Below are positions 34,336 to 43,140 of a stretch of DNA of 60,694 bases, one piece after another. The position numbers and the translations under genes are program-made. The stretch comes from a virus. A model generated the notes under the pieces. It was not told the origin of the DNA and searched no databases. It saw only the letters and a program-made list of their open reading frames with translations. Positions within the stretch are counted from its first letter, which is position 1; the number at the start of each line of letters is the position of its first letter. The stretch lies in IMG/VR virus record IMGVR_UViG_3300040801_003252, positions 1 to 60,694 of that record; one strand, written 5' to 3'.

Positions 34336-34980
34336 CTAATCAATTGTAAATGCATCATCATTATCTTTTGACAGTAATACAGGACCTGTCAATATTGGTA
34401 ACATTTTTGACTTAACTTCACCATATGCAATACCGTTAGCATTTATGGCATATGCTCTAAAATATATTATCCCTGAAGCAATACCAAATATTTTTCCACC
34501 AAAAGTCTTTGTTTCCCCAGCTTCTTCATCAAGTGTTAACGTATCGTTGTAACCCAAATCAATGATTGATATATTTCCTTTGTTTTCATCTATTAATTGA
34601 GTCGGGTCACTGAAACTACTATCAGCAGTATATAATGTACCATATCTTGTAACAACCTCACCACCATCATCAGTTATTTCATGTGTGGTGAAATAATGGA
34701 ATTTATCGGTACTTGATGCCGTCCCCGTTTTCACTGTTAACGGTGTGATGAGATTCTCACCACCAAGCGGAATTTCCCCACCACCATACGGACTGGGATA
34801 TATTGGCTCAATGTAGGCATCGAGAAACCCGATATCACGAGTATCTTGAGTCAGTCCCACCTTAAATTGATACGTGACACCTGTATCGGGAATAATGATA
34901 TAACAGTTACCTGTTGTACCTGTACATGCGGTTACTCCTGTTGTAACGGCTTGCAATATTTCCCTTTTAATTCTTTCCAT
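34336..34980 (-). CDS. Probable tail/baseplate protein with fibronectin-like domain
   Basis: 214 residues. The N-terminus (ERIKREILQAVTTGVTACTG) is followed by a beta-rich region with TKTFGGKIFGIASGIIYFRAYAINANG, resembling the Tyr-corner strand of fibronectin-III-like repeats seen in the 1594-residue protein. Its start overlaps the stop of the gp6-like gene as TAATG, so it is part of the baseplate operon. Confidence 0.65.
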   Translation of the reverse strand: MERIKREILQAVTTGVTACTGTTGNCYIIIPDTGVTYQFKVGLTQDTRDIGFLDAYIEPIYPSPYGGGEIPLGGENLITPLTVKTGTASSTDKFHYFTTHEITDDGGEVVTRYGTLYTADSSFSDPTQLIDENKGNISIIDLGYNDTLTLDEEAGETKTFGGKIFGIASGIIYFRAYAINANGIAYGEVKSKMLPILTGPVLLSKDNDDAFTID

Positions 34981-36830
34981 TAATTACTGACTTTCTTTCT
35001 TAGTGAAATCTTAATGTCTTTTCGAGGATATTTGATTTCAAACATCGAATCAGGCGTTGAATATATCGTGTTGTTTTCAATTCGTATCTCACCTGTCGTG
35101 GTGTTAGATATGGGTTGAGCCACGGTATTTATCGAATATTGGTTACCCACTAAATTAAAGACCTTGAGACTAACTATATTTATAACACCATTGACTTCCA
35201 GAATCTGTCTTTCAAGTTTTCCGAGATACACGTCCTCATTCATTTCGTGTTCCGCAATATTGAAATAATTCGATATCTTATTAATTATGTTGTTTGCGAT
35301 TTGATTATCGGCTTGATTTTCCACAAACACATCAACCTCAAATCCCAGATTAAATATTTGACCGTCTTTAACTTCCACATAGTCATTAACCATACGGAAC
35401 TCAGTAAGCCATTCCGTGATGTTTTCCTGAAGCAATGAGTTGCTGGTGTTATCAAGTTTACCATCTGCACCAATACCTATTATAGGTATAACGATTTTAT
35501 TATTTAATTTATAGGCGTTTGCTCGATATGGTGAACCGTACTCCCCGGGCATCTTGTAAACCTGTAACAGGTAATCGGTCAACTGAACACTTCTTTGCTG
35601 CGCACTGAAATTATATTTAACAAGTTGTCTGATTTGCTCCGTAGATAAGCCGTTATTACCACCAATTGCAGGTATCGGATTATTAACGGTAAGACTTCTT
35701 CTAACGGCTTGGTTGAATTGCTGACGACTTCCGTTCACTTCCATAGAGTATGCACCCATTTGAGTCAGAACATTTGCACCGATATTTGAACTCGCACCCC
35801 CACCAGTTCTGTATTTAACAAATAACGTGTAATTGGCTTTAAGTTTTTCACCGAGTGCCGTGTTGTTCAGGAAATTATCGAGAAACTGTCGGTTACTCAC
35901 ACCCGCTTTAAGTAAACCATCTCTAAAAGCATTGACATCGGCATCACCCGAACCAAAAGTAAGTTTACAATATCCATTCGGTGTGTATTCCTTAATAAAT
36001 TTCTTCGTCACATCTATCCATCTCGCAGCTTTAATATTACCAGTATTACCATTATTCGATGAACTGAGTTCGTCTTCAATAAAAACACGTTGTTGTGCGA
36101 GAAAATCAACCTCAAAATAGCGATTATTAGTATTCCTGAATTCGGTTTCTGTTGGATTATTACTGTAATTCGTGCCCTCTAATAGAATCACGCTATCGAT
36201 TTCCAGTATATCTGGGTCGGGAAGCGTTATACTGAAAAACGGAATGATGTCGCTGGCAGTGATGACCTTTTTGAATATGTTTGTAGCACCATTTAATACC
36301 ACCTCTCTCTTGGTTACGATATAATTAATGGGGATACCATTGGGGTCGAGTGTTGGAATAATGCTTCTATTTGGGTCACCCAAACTACTCACAGCCGTAC
36401 TCCAATTCACATTATTTTGAATCTCGAATGTTTGCCCACCCCCTACAACTTGTGCTCCCGCATTTAACACAGGATAATAATTTGGGTCGGGTGCGTTTCC
36501 CAGAACGGGAATCGTTACACTAAAATCAACAACAGTAACACTTGGTCTACGAGCAGGTATGTTGAACCCCATATTTTTTGCTATATTCAGAATACTTGAC
36601 CTCTGTTGTGCGTATTCCAATTGAGTCTCTTGGAATGCTCTGTCGGTATTCATCGAGAGGTTGTTTGTTACACCAGCATTCAGGTCAATAACCATTGCAC
36701 CCACACTGGAATCCGTGAAATCACTAAGTATCTCAGGATAACTTTGTCTGATTAAAGCAATTAAATCTTCTCTGATTTCAGAGAAAGTTCTGCTTCCGTA
36801 GCGAATCACATTTGTTGTTTCAGTTGCCAT
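34980..36830 (-). CDS. Baseplate wedge protein, T4 gp6 / J-like
   Basis: 616 residues. The N-terminus (SFSEIREDLI-type: TFSEIREDLIALIRQSYPEI, then SSVGAMVIDLNAGV) is the typical start of Baseplate_J/gp6 proteins. The C-terminus has repeated small domains (VDVFVENQADNQIANNIINK, then LGKLERQILEVNGVINIVSL), as in the gp6 wedge. gp6 dimers form the ring around the baseplate hub that triggers sheath contraction. It lies 3 bases after the gp25-like gene, the usual order in T4-like and P2-like phages. Confidence 0.9.
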   Translation of the reverse strand: MATETTNVIRYGSRTFSEIREDLIALIRQSYPEILSDFTDSSVGAMVIDLNAGVTNNLSMNTDRAFQETQLEYAQQRSSILNIAKNMGFNIPARRPSVTVVDFSVTIPVLGNAPDPNYYPVLNAGAQVVGGGQTFEIQNNVNWSTAVSSLGDPNRSIIPTLDPNGIPINYIVTKREVVLNGATNIFKKVITASDIIPFFSITLPDPDILEIDSVILLEGTNYSNNPTETEFRNTNNRYFEVDFLAQQRVFIEDELSSSNNGNTGNIKAARWIDVTKKFIKEYTPNGYCKLTFGSGDADVNAFRDGLLKAGVSNRQFLDNFLNNTALGEKLKANYTLFVKYRTGGGASSNIGANVLTQMGAYSMEVNGSRQQFNQAVRRSLTVNNPIPAIGGNNGLSTEQIRQLVKYNFSAQQRSVQLTDYLLQVYKMPGEYGSPYRANAYKLNNKIVIPIIGIGADGKLDNTSNSLLQENITEWLTEFRMVNDYVEVKDGQIFNLGFEVDVFVENQADNQIANNIINKISNYFNIAEHEMNEDVYLGKLERQILEVNGVINIVSLKVFNLVGNQYSINTVAQPISNTTTGEIRIENNTIYSTPDSMFEIKYPRKDIKISLRKKVSN

Positions 36831-36833
36831 TTT

Positions 36834-37232
36834 TTAAAAATTTAAGTCTAAATTACCTTCTTCCGATAACGAACCCTCTTTATACACGAATTTAACATTT
36901 ACATTTAATTGATTTTCAGATATTGGTTGACCATTATCATCGTTTAACCAATTGAAACTCACCGACATTATTTTGATTTCAGGCATGAATAACGCCACGG
37001 TTTCTTTAATGTCTTCTTCAACCATTCGTGAAGTGATTTCGTCATTGGGTTCAAAAATATGTTGAAGTAAGAACGTGCCGTAATCTGGTTGATAATATCT
37101 TTCATGTTTTTCCGTTAATAATAACAACAATAAATTTGAAAGATAGGCATCTTTAGTCACACGATTCATTTGAACATATGTGTTCGTGGTCACGTCATCT
37201 TTAAATGGAAATGTTATGTTATATGAATTCAT
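36834..37232 (-). CDS. Baseplate wedge protein, gp25 / gpW-like
   Basis: 132 residues with the hallmark block LLLTEKHERYYQPDYGTFLL, then QHIFEPND, and a following helix-strand unit (VALFMPEIKIMSVSFNWL). gp25 nucleates sheath assembly on the baseplate. It is the first gene of the baseplate operon, 13 bases after a promoter box. Confidence 0.92.
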   Translation of the reverse strand: MNSYNITFPFKDDVTTNTYVQMNRVTKDAYLSNLLLLLLTEKHERYYQPDYGTFLLQHIFEPNDEITSRMVEEDIKETVALFMPEIKIMSVSFNWLNDDNGQPISENQLNVNVKFVYKEGSLSEEGNLDLNF

Positions 37233-37245
37233 TACATTAATTTCC

Positions 37246-37254
37246 TATAAATAC
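37246..37254 (-). promoter_or_regulatory. Putative late promoter box GTATTTATA
   Basis: Minus-strand GTATTTATA, 13 bases before the gp25-like ATG, following a terminator. It drives the baseplate operon, which supports late timing. Confidence 0.8.
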
Positions 37255-37262
37255 TTATAAAC

Positions 37263-37291
37263 AAAAAAATCCCGATAAGTAATTATCGGGA
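37263..37291 (-). terminator. Intrinsic terminator
   Basis: Arms TCCCGATAA and TTATCGGGA, 4-base loop, then a 7-base T run on the minus strand. It ends the operon whose last gene is 37312-37758. Confidence 0.9.
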
Positions 37292-37311
37292 CTTCGGATT
37301 TAATATAACTA

Positions 37312-37758
37312 TTATGCTTTGACTTTTTTCGTTCTCGCCTTTTCTTCGTCTTCTTTCTGTTTCTTTGCGTCATAAAGACTTTTAATCGACTCATGTAATG
37401 TGATTATCGAATCATGACCATAACTTATTAATAAACCAGTATATGTGTTAAAATCTGGTTTGTTCAGAGAAACAACGTCATTGTCATTCACAACAACCCC
37501 AGCAAGTGCTTCATTCATAACCATTTCTTGCATATCAAATGGTAATTCATCCAGAATTTCTTCATTAACCACAACAATAAAATTCACACCATTAGTTAGA
37601 ACCTCAATAATGTCATTAGCTTTACTGATTTTATATATTTCTTTTTGTTTGTTATTACTAAGAATTTCAAATTGTATCCAACTCGGAATACTGGTTTTCT
37701 CTCTGATTTCTTCGAATAGATTTACGATATCCTCAGACGCTTTTTCGATTTTTGCCAT
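37312..37758 (-). CDS. Zincin-like phage protein with degenerate HExxH
   Basis: 148 residues. VVVNEEILDELPFDMQEMVM, then NEALAG, resembles the helix before and including HExxH in putative phage metallopeptidases; here the site reads NEALA, keeping only the Glu. After it, SLNKPDFNTYTGLLISYGHD fits the family's next block. If the alignment holds, it is a structural or binding protein rather than a protease. The C-terminal 30 residues are a charged Lys/Glu helix. It begins 15 bases after the gene upstream. Confidence 0.55.
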   Translation of the reverse strand: MAKIEKASEDIVNLFEEIREKTSIPSWIQFEILSNNKQKEIYKISKANDIIEVLTNGVNFIVVVNEEILDELPFDMQEMVMNEALAGVVVNDNDVVSLNKPDFNTYTGLLISYGHDSIITLHESIKSLYDAKKQKEDEEKARTKKVKA

Positions 37759-37773
37759 AAATATTTGTTTTAA

Positions 37774-38202
37774 TTAAAATTTGTATTTTGATTTTATTTC
37801 TTCGATTTTTAATTTTAGTTCCTGATACGGTGTGTCATCGAGCTTATCTTTAAGATTTTCTTCCAGACCCTCAATATGACCCAGCATGTCACCAAGCGTT
37901 AGTTTCACCATATCTTCGATTTCAATTAGCATCGCTAACTGATTATTAGCTGCATCAATTTCTTTTATTTCAGCCATTCTTTTCTCGTATTCCGAATTTA
38001 GTTCCGATACCTCGTCCTCAGAAACTGGTTCAACTGGTGTGTCTTCCATTCTTTTCTTTAATGAGGATTCCAGTTCTTCGGTATCCATGTTTTTAGCCTT
38101 ATTTTCAGCAGCTTCATGCACTTCGATAATTTTTTTCGCTGCTTCTGAATTAAATTCTCCACCATCAGCAGCATTTTTTAAGTCTTCTAAAAATTTTGAC
38201 AT
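37774..38202 (-). CDS. Acidic coiled-coil protein
   Basis: 142 residues from the ATG at 38202; the longer frame to 38262 overlaps the upstream gene by 56 bases. It is almost entirely Glu/Lys/Asp/Leu-rich heptad sequence (for example LNSEYEKRMAEIKEIDAANN). It could be a scaffold, a chaperone or a tail-tube partner. Nothing specific is recognisable. Confidence 0.65.
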   Translation of the reverse strand: MSKFLEDLKNAADGGEFNSEAAKKIIEVHEAAENKAKNMDTEELESSLKKRMEDTPVEPVSEDEVSELNSEYEKRMAEIKEIDAANNQLAMLIEIEDMVKLTLGDMLGHIEGLEENLKDKLDDTPYQELKLKIEEIKSKYKF

Positions 38203-38206
38203 AGTA

Positions 38207-39235
38207 TTACGTTTTTTTACCCATGATTTGCATTTCAATCCCATCGAATTTAAGTACTTCATGAGTGTCGTTATAAATTATTCTTTTTATGAAATTATTA
38301 ACACCAAAAGCAAGAAATTCTCCGTATTCATCACGAATAAAAACTTGTTTAATACCAATAATTTCTCTAAATACATCTGAATTATCATCGATTTCAGATG
38401 TCTTAAAATGTAATGGAATGAAAAATTCCAGTTGTCGGTGTTCAAACCCAATTTTTTTAACATGTAGAAATTCTGTTAGTTCTTCAATTTTATTTATCGC
38501 TTTCTCGTTGTCACGAACCACACTTATCGGAAATCTAAATTGTTTGCTGGCTTTATTAATGTCAACGATATCAATGGCATCCCATTTAAAAATAATCCTA
38601 TTGACATATGACGGGGTTTTTCTAATTTCGATATCACGTAAATGTGTTACATCGAAATCCATAACGTCCCCATAATTTTCGGTTATTGGATGAATTTTTA
38701 TTCCCTTGGTCTTCCGACCAATTGACTCGCCAATATCTTTTAAACCGACTTCAATGGGTGTGTTATTAAAGATGTACATTATATCCAAATCATCATCCTT
38801 AGTACGTCTTTCCTCGAATTCCATAGCCAGAACCTCACCCAATGTCTTGCCACTGTATTTATGTTTATCATCGAAAAAACCATAGTGTTCATAACGTCTA
38901 CCCCATTTGTCTTTCATGCCATAACTCGTACCGTATTTATCGGCAGCGACCGCCATTTGATGAGGTGTTGCTGTTCTTATGAATTTATCGGCTTTCTTCA
39001 ACACTTCATAATATTCCTGAACATACTTTTCATCGGTTTTACCAGCATAAAACTTTTCTAATAACTGATTCCTGTGACGCATTCTCTGAACATGCTTATC
39101 ACCTTCTTTAAGATTATCAGGATTGGCTTTCAGTATTTCTTGTTCAGTGTTAAATAACGCCACGCCAACGGCAATCATCAACGTATGAAGTTTGATGTAT
39201 ACCCAAAGAACTATATTTCTAAAGAGTTTCTTCAT
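38207..39235 (-). CDS. Hypothetical protein with N-terminal hydrophobic segment
   Basis: 342 residues. About 5-28 is a hydrophobic, weakly basic segment (LFRNIVLWVYIKLHTLMIAV) that could anchor it. The rest is soluble alpha/beta, with two similar stretches of strand-rich sequence (for example IDIVDINKASKQFRFPISVV). It shares a TAATG overlap with the glycosyltransferase gene, suggesting coupled expression. Function unknown. Confidence 0.6.
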   Translation of the reverse strand: MKKLFRNIVLWVYIKLHTLMIAVGVALFNTEQEILKANPDNLKEGDKHVQRMRHRNQLLEKFYAGKTDEKYVQEYYEVLKKADKFIRTATPHQMAVAADKYGTSYGMKDKWGRRYEHYGFFDDKHKYSGKTLGEVLAMEFEERRTKDDDLDIMYIFNNTPIEVGLKDIGESIGRKTKGIKIHPITENYGDVMDFDVTHLRDIEIRKTPSYVNRIIFKWDAIDIVDINKASKQFRFPISVVRDNEKAINKIEELTEFLHVKKIGFEHRQLEFFIPLHFKTSEIDDNSDVFREIIGIKQVFIRDEYGEFLAFGVNNFIKRIIYNDTHEVLKFDGIEMQIMGKKT

Positions 39236-40617
39236 TACACGGTTTCCAATGTTTTAGCCACCACTTTTTCATAGAACTCCGCACGTTTAGCCGTGACATT
39301 TGCAAGATTATATTCTTCCTTGAAATCCTCGTACAATTGATTTCCGAGTTTCTTTCTGAGTTCGGCATCCAATATCAATTGTTTCAAGTACTTCTTCCAG
39401 TACTTATGTGCGTTCTTCTTATTTGGTATCAGCACACAGTTTTCCATGTGACGACCATCGACATTATATGGTGGGATATCACTACAGACAATCGGAAGTT
39501 TACGTGTCCAGCATTCAACCTGTTTCAGATTCGATTTCATCCTATTGAAACCGTTGTCTGCGAGTGGTGCAAGTGCGATGTCTGTTTCATCCAATACTTT
39601 GGCATATGTGTTGGCTTTCTGTGTCCAGCGTCTTCCAAAATTACCTTCGTTGTCGTACTGCACGTTTCTTTCGAAATTCATGAGCCAATTCATGTAATCA
39701 TCGTTTTCAATAATACGGTGATTATCGGTAAGAATATTCTCGTAAATAAGATAAACGCTTTCTTCCGACCTGATATCACGTTGGTTAGTGGTAAACACGT
39801 TATCACGATACTTTTCCTTTATCTCATCAGAAATCAAGGGAATCATATCGACATTACCCCTGTATTTATTAACGGCTTTCACGACTTCGTGTCGCCAGAG
39901 ACCCAGTTTTTCGAGTTCAAGTTTAAATTCCTGATTGAAACTATAGTCAGTTGTTTTACCCTCGGTATCCCAACCAGCAATAATAATCTTAAATTTATTA
40001 CGGGTAGCGGTATCGCTTTGCAAGACATTCACAACACTTTCAAGTTGTTGAATATCTACCATGTGAGAACTACCTGCCATATATGTAATACGAACCAAGC
40101 CATCGGGGTCTGGTTTCCAATTGTCTTGAAATTGTTTCATCCATGTGGGGTCAACGCTGTTATAAAACACACCCACATTATCTTTTCCTGTGATTTTCCT
40201 GATTTCATCAGCAAAGATATCGGTTGTTGTTGTGACGTAATCAGCAATTTTCAGGTTCTCCTGAATCGGGATATGCATTTGCCTCTCCTTACTCATCACA
40301 TAGAATGGATGGTCTTTATGTAATTCCCAGTAGTCATCAATATCAACTATTAATGTGGTTCCAGCTTTTTTCAGTTCTTCCGCAAGTCTCAACATTTGCT
40401 GTGTGTCGCCAAGAAACTGTCTGTGATAATGTATGATATGAAATGTTTTGAGATAATCTACAAAACTGGGGTCATTAAAGTCGATTTGTGGATTGATTTC
40501 CACATGAAACCTGTCGCTATGATTTCTTTCGAGTTCCATTGCAGGAGTCTGTGTTCTGAAATAATTAACCCCCGCTCCGTCAAGGTTATAGAATAAAATT
40601 CTTATTTTTCCGTCCAT
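39235..40617 (-). CDS. GT-B fold glycosyltransferase (GT4-like)
   Basis: 460 residues. IRILFYNLDGAGVNYFRTQT starts the first Rossmann half. DIDDYWELHKDHPFY and ITYMAGSSHMVDIQQLESVV lead into the second half, which has FKIIIAGWDTEG, DIALAPLADNGFNRMKSNLK and PIVCSDIPPY, the E/D-rich nucleotide-sugar region of GT4-type enzymes. The acceptor is unknown; candidates are phage DNA, virion proteins or host surface glycans. The upstream leader (40618-40749) carries a terminator but no clear promoter box. Confidence 0.85.
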   Translation of the reverse strand: MDGKIRILFYNLDGAGVNYFRTQTPAMELERNHSDRFHVEINPQIDFNDPSFVDYLKTFHIIHYHRQFLGDTQQMLRLAEELKKAGTTLIVDIDDYWELHKDHPFYVMSKERQMHIPIQENLKIADYVTTTTDIFADEIRKITGKDNVGVFYNSVDPTWMKQFQDNWKPDPDGLVRITYMAGSSHMVDIQQLESVVNVLQSDTATRNKFKIIIAGWDTEGKTTDYSFNQEFKLELEKLGLWRHEVVKAVNKYRGNVDMIPLISDEIKEKYRDNVFTTNQRDIRSEESVYLIYENILTDNHRIIENDDYMNWLMNFERNVQYDNEGNFGRRWTQKANTYAKVLDETDIALAPLADNGFNRMKSNLKQVECWTRKLPIVCSDIPPYNVDGRHMENCVLIPNKKNAHKYWKKYLKQLILDAELRKKLGNQLYEDFKEEYNLANVTAKRAEFYEKVVAKTLETV

Positions 40618-40701
40618 GTTAGTATTATAAATTTTTATAAAATAATGCTCTATACTTGCTTATACGGAAATCGTTACAGAATCTTGAATTCTGACATAAA
40701 A

Positions 40702-40727
40702 AAAAGCCAACAAATTTGTTGGCTTTT
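40702..40727 (-). terminator. Intrinsic terminator of the gene at 40750-41205
   Basis: Perfect palindrome with arms AAAAGCCAACAAA / TTTGTTGGCTTTT, followed by a T run on the minus strand. Strong in both directions. Confidence 0.88.
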
Positions 40728-40749
40728 CAATTATTATATGATGTCGAGT

Positions 40750-41205
40750 TTAATTACTTGACTCTTTTTCATCCGAATCGGTTTTGGAACTTGTTGAGGT
40801 CGATTTACTGCTACTTGATTTGCTATAGCTCTTTTTCCCTGTCGTGCTCGACTTACTACGACTTGATTTCTTCACCTCATCGGTATCAGATTCAGTGTTA
40901 CTTGATTTCGTGGTCAAGCTCTTAGGTTTTTCGGTTTTAGTTTTTTTTACCGTTTTCTTTTCAGGTGGGTTTATTTTTTTTAAGTCAGCTACACTTGCTT
41001 CACTAATATTTATTAAACCCTTGATTCTTAATCTATGTATTGATAACGGTAGTGTCGCCACGGTTAGAAATAGATTTTCACCAGTTTTAACTTCAGTGAC
41101 TTTTTTCTTTCGGTCATCAATATATTCAATCTTTACAGGTGTTTTAAAATTAATATCACGCTTATGTAATTGATTAGTTATATTAGTTATTTTATATGTA
41201 TTCAT
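40750..41205 (-). CDS. Small protein with Ser/Lys-rich disordered tail
   Basis: 151 residues. The first 80 form a folded beta-rich unit (TPVKIEYIDDRKKKVTEVKT). From about 80 the sequence is Lys/Thr, then a long Ser/Lys/Thr tract ending in Asp/Glu/Ser. Such tails are seen in small DNA- or capsid-associated proteins. It is closed by a strong terminator. Function unknown. Confidence 0.65.
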   Translation of the reverse strand: MNTYKITNITNQLHKRDINFKTPVKIEYIDDRKKKVTEVKTGENLFLTVATLPLSIHRLRIKGLINISEASVADLKKINPPEKKTVKKTKTEKPKSLTTKSSNTESDTDEVKKSSRSKSSTTGKKSYSKSSSSKSTSTSSKTDSDEKESSN

Positions 41206-41212
41206 ATCGTAC

Positions 41213-41965
41213 TTATTTTAATCCCTGAATTAATGTGTCACCGTATTTGATGCCATCATAACCCATTTTCATTGCTTTCTCAGCAACAGCTTTATTTTTT
41301 ATGTTTATTGCTGGAACATCCTGTTCCGAACCTATTTTTTCAAAATTAATATTAGGGAACCATATTTTTGCCAGAATATCTACTGGTTCCTGACCATCTT
41401 TATATGTTACTCCGAGAGAACCCATATCTAAAAGATTATCAAATTCAATTTCATATTTATCAAAACCATCTTGTGGTTTTAACAAGAAAAAATTACCAAC
41501 AACCGAATTTTCCCTAATAGGGTCTTTTCTGTATGCCGTAATGACCTTGTTGTTTGGTTCACCGTCATTTAGCTCCTGATTACTGTTTTCAAGTTCTTTA
41601 AGAAACTGATTTTCATCATCTCCATAGTAATTAATTACATCTTGTGACACCACTTCTTCCATTTCTTGTGACTGTTCGTACTCGTAGATATCCTGTATTT
41701 TATTAAGTACTCTACAACCATCTCTACTGTTGATATCGATTTTTATCCCGATAATCGGAACCTCATCTTGTAACGCCTTCATCCACCTATGATGACCATC
41801 CAAAATACTGTTATCGGCACTGACCCAAATCGGTTTTTTGTCGTCAATAGTAACACCATTAACCTCATCACTTATCACCAGTCCTTGCATGGGTTTGAGT
41901 TCATCTGGCTCGAATTTCTGCGTAGAATATTTCACACCTTCATCATCAAGTTTTTGAAAAATCAC
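41213..41965 (-). CDS. ParB/Srx-like domain protein, N-terminus interrupted by a stop
   Basis: 250 residues from a GTG at 41965. The core WVSADNSILDGHHRWMKALQ, then VPIIGIKI, fits the ParB/sulfiredoxin-like fold (ILDGHHRW is the signature loop). In phages such proteins are often nucleases or nucleotide-binding factors. An in-frame ATG lies at 42022, 13 bases after a promoter box, but a TAA at 42005-42007 interrupts it after five codons. The 13 codons between that TAA and the GTG (KPRFLPQVSAPYD) read like real protein. So the gene may have lost its native start and now use GTG or CTG. Confidence 0.7.
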   Translation of the reverse strand: MIFQKLDDEGVKYSTQKFEPDELKPMQGLVISDEVNGVTIDDKKPIWVSADNSILDGHHRWMKALQDEVPIIGIKIDINSRDGCRVLNKIQDIYEYEQSQEMEEVVSQDVINYYGDDENQFLKELENSNQELNDGEPNNKVITAYRKDPIRENSVVGNFFLLKPQDGFDKYEIEFDNLLDMGSLGVTYKDGQEPVDILAKIWFPNINFEKIGSEQDVPAINIKNKAVAEKAMKMGYDGIKYGDTLIQGLK

Positions 41966-42035
41966 ATCATATGGTGCACTAACTTGAGGCAGAAAACGTG
42001 GTTTTTATCGCATATCAATCATTTCGGAATTTTAT

Positions 42036-42044
42036 TATAAATAC
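42036..42044 (-). promoter_or_regulatory. Putative late promoter box GTATTTATA
   Basis: Minus-strand GTATTTATA at the end of the HAD gene, 13 bases before the ATG at 42022 whose frame is interrupted. The usual spacing supports 42022 as the original start. Confidence 0.65.
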
Positions 42045-42622
42045 TATGATTTAAATTTTAGAATTTCGTCTTGAATCATGAATTTTAATATGTTTGAGGA
42101 TTCTACCATACTGGAGATGCGACCATCAACAACTCGAATGACATTATATTCAATACCTTTATCTGCCAACACGTCTTTAATTTTAGTGAATTCTCTGATT
42201 TTATCTTCCACACCACCAGCAAAATCATCATATACCACAACATTTTCCAAATCTGGATTGGCTTCAACATATTTGAGAATCACGTCACCCTTATCATCAC
42301 GACCTTTTTTCATTACGATTTCATCGACACCAATGTTATTTAATGCAAGAACATTTTCGATTTGCGGACGTAATTTTTCCTGTCTCGAAGTCAATATAAT
42401 GACATGAGTATCACTGGCATTTCTATCGGAATTCAGTTTCGATAAAATATTGGGTAATGGTTTTATATTAAATACCTCAGTATCCAGACTTTCCGCTCTA
42501 CTCCACCAACCAACATGTGGATAAGGAATACCTTTTGCTTGAGACCATTGCTCCTTACCGCCTTCAGGTGAAGGCGTATTCATTAGAGTTCCATCAAAGT
42601 CGTAACAACATAGTCTTTTCAT
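42044..42622 (-). CDS. HAD-superfamily phosphatase (SAK RNA-repair type)
   Basis: 192 residues. Motif I CYDFDGTLMNTP (DxDGT), motif II VIILTSRQ (T/S), a Lys-containing linker VMKKGRDDKGD, and motif IV-like VVVYDDFAGGVEDKIREF. This layout matches HAD domains described in 'Swiss Army Knife' RNA repair proteins. The reaction would be removal of a terminal phosphate from RNA or a nucleotide; the substrate is inferred. It overlaps the nuclease gene by 4 bases and follows the 1656-residue CCA/2H protein in one operon. Confidence 0.78.
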   Translation of the reverse strand: MKRLCCYDFDGTLMNTPSPEGGKEQWSQAKGIPYPHVGWWSRAESLDTEVFNIKPLPNILSKLNSDRNASDTHVIILTSRQEKLRPQIENVLALNNIGVDEIVMKKGRDDKGDVILKYVEANPDLENVVVYDDFAGGVEDKIREFTKIKDVLADKGIEYNVIRVVDGRISSMVESSNILKFMIQDEILKFKS

Positions 42623-43128
42623 AGTAACGTTTTATATGTCATGTTATTGATTTCCTTGACTTCATCACAATATTCTTCAAATATTCTTGTTGGTATTGTG
42701 TAGAAATTCATTAATTTAACACCACCATCTTCTTGTTTAACTGGATATTTTTTCATGTGAAGAAATTTTGTGGGTTTATGAGGGAATAATGACGTGTGAC
42801 CCTCATGAATACATCTTTTTAATTCACTGGTTTTAATTAAAAAAGTTTTATTCCTATCACTAATAATCCAGTAATCAGCAGTTGTTGTCAAAACACCAGA
42901 TTCACTTCCATTACAATGTGTTTCTATACAGATATTCTGAGTTTCTGCTGCTTTTTCATCGTACTTACATTCGATGGTTTTACCGTTTTCGAGGGTCATA
43001 TCGTATAGTTTCAGATTAGCAGCCACTTCATTCTTTTCGGCTTTTAGTTCTGACTTTCTCCAAATATCTATCCTTATAAACCTCTCGAAAATCTCACCTA
43101 TTTTTAATGATTCTTCCCAAGATGCCAT
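42619..43128 (-). CDS. PD-(D/E)XK-like nuclease
   Basis: 169 residues. LYDMTLENGKTIECKYDEKA gives an Asp, then E-x-K, in the arrangement of PD-(D/E)XK endonucleases, with a Gln/Glu-containing helix after it (AETQNICIETHCNG). The rest is alpha/beta with no other motif. It lies 12 bases after the stop of the kinase-like/CCA/2H gene and overlaps the HAD gene. The substrate, DNA or RNA, is not evident. Confidence 0.6.
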   Translation of the reverse strand: MASWEESLKIGEIFERFIRIDIWRKSELKAEKNEVAANLKLYDMTLENGKTIECKYDEKAAETQNICIETHCNGSESGVLTTTADYWIISDRNKTFLIKTSELKRCIHEGHTSLFPHKPTKFLHMKKYPVKQEDGGVKLMNFYTIPTRIFEEYCDEVKEINNMTYKTLL

Positions 43129-43140
43129 AAATTCAAATTT

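Noticed and set aside
39337-40323. 328-codon open frame on the plus strand
   Set aside because: It lies fully opposite the GT-B glycosyltransferase gene, has no promoter or start signal, and its Cys/His/Phe-rich translation has no recognisable motif. It is a mirror frame of a real gene.
40677-40693. Small hairpin CAGAAT/ATTCTG between the terminator at 40702 and the glycosyltransferase start
   Set aside because: No T run follows on the minus strand and the stem is short. It could be a leader structure but there is no further support.
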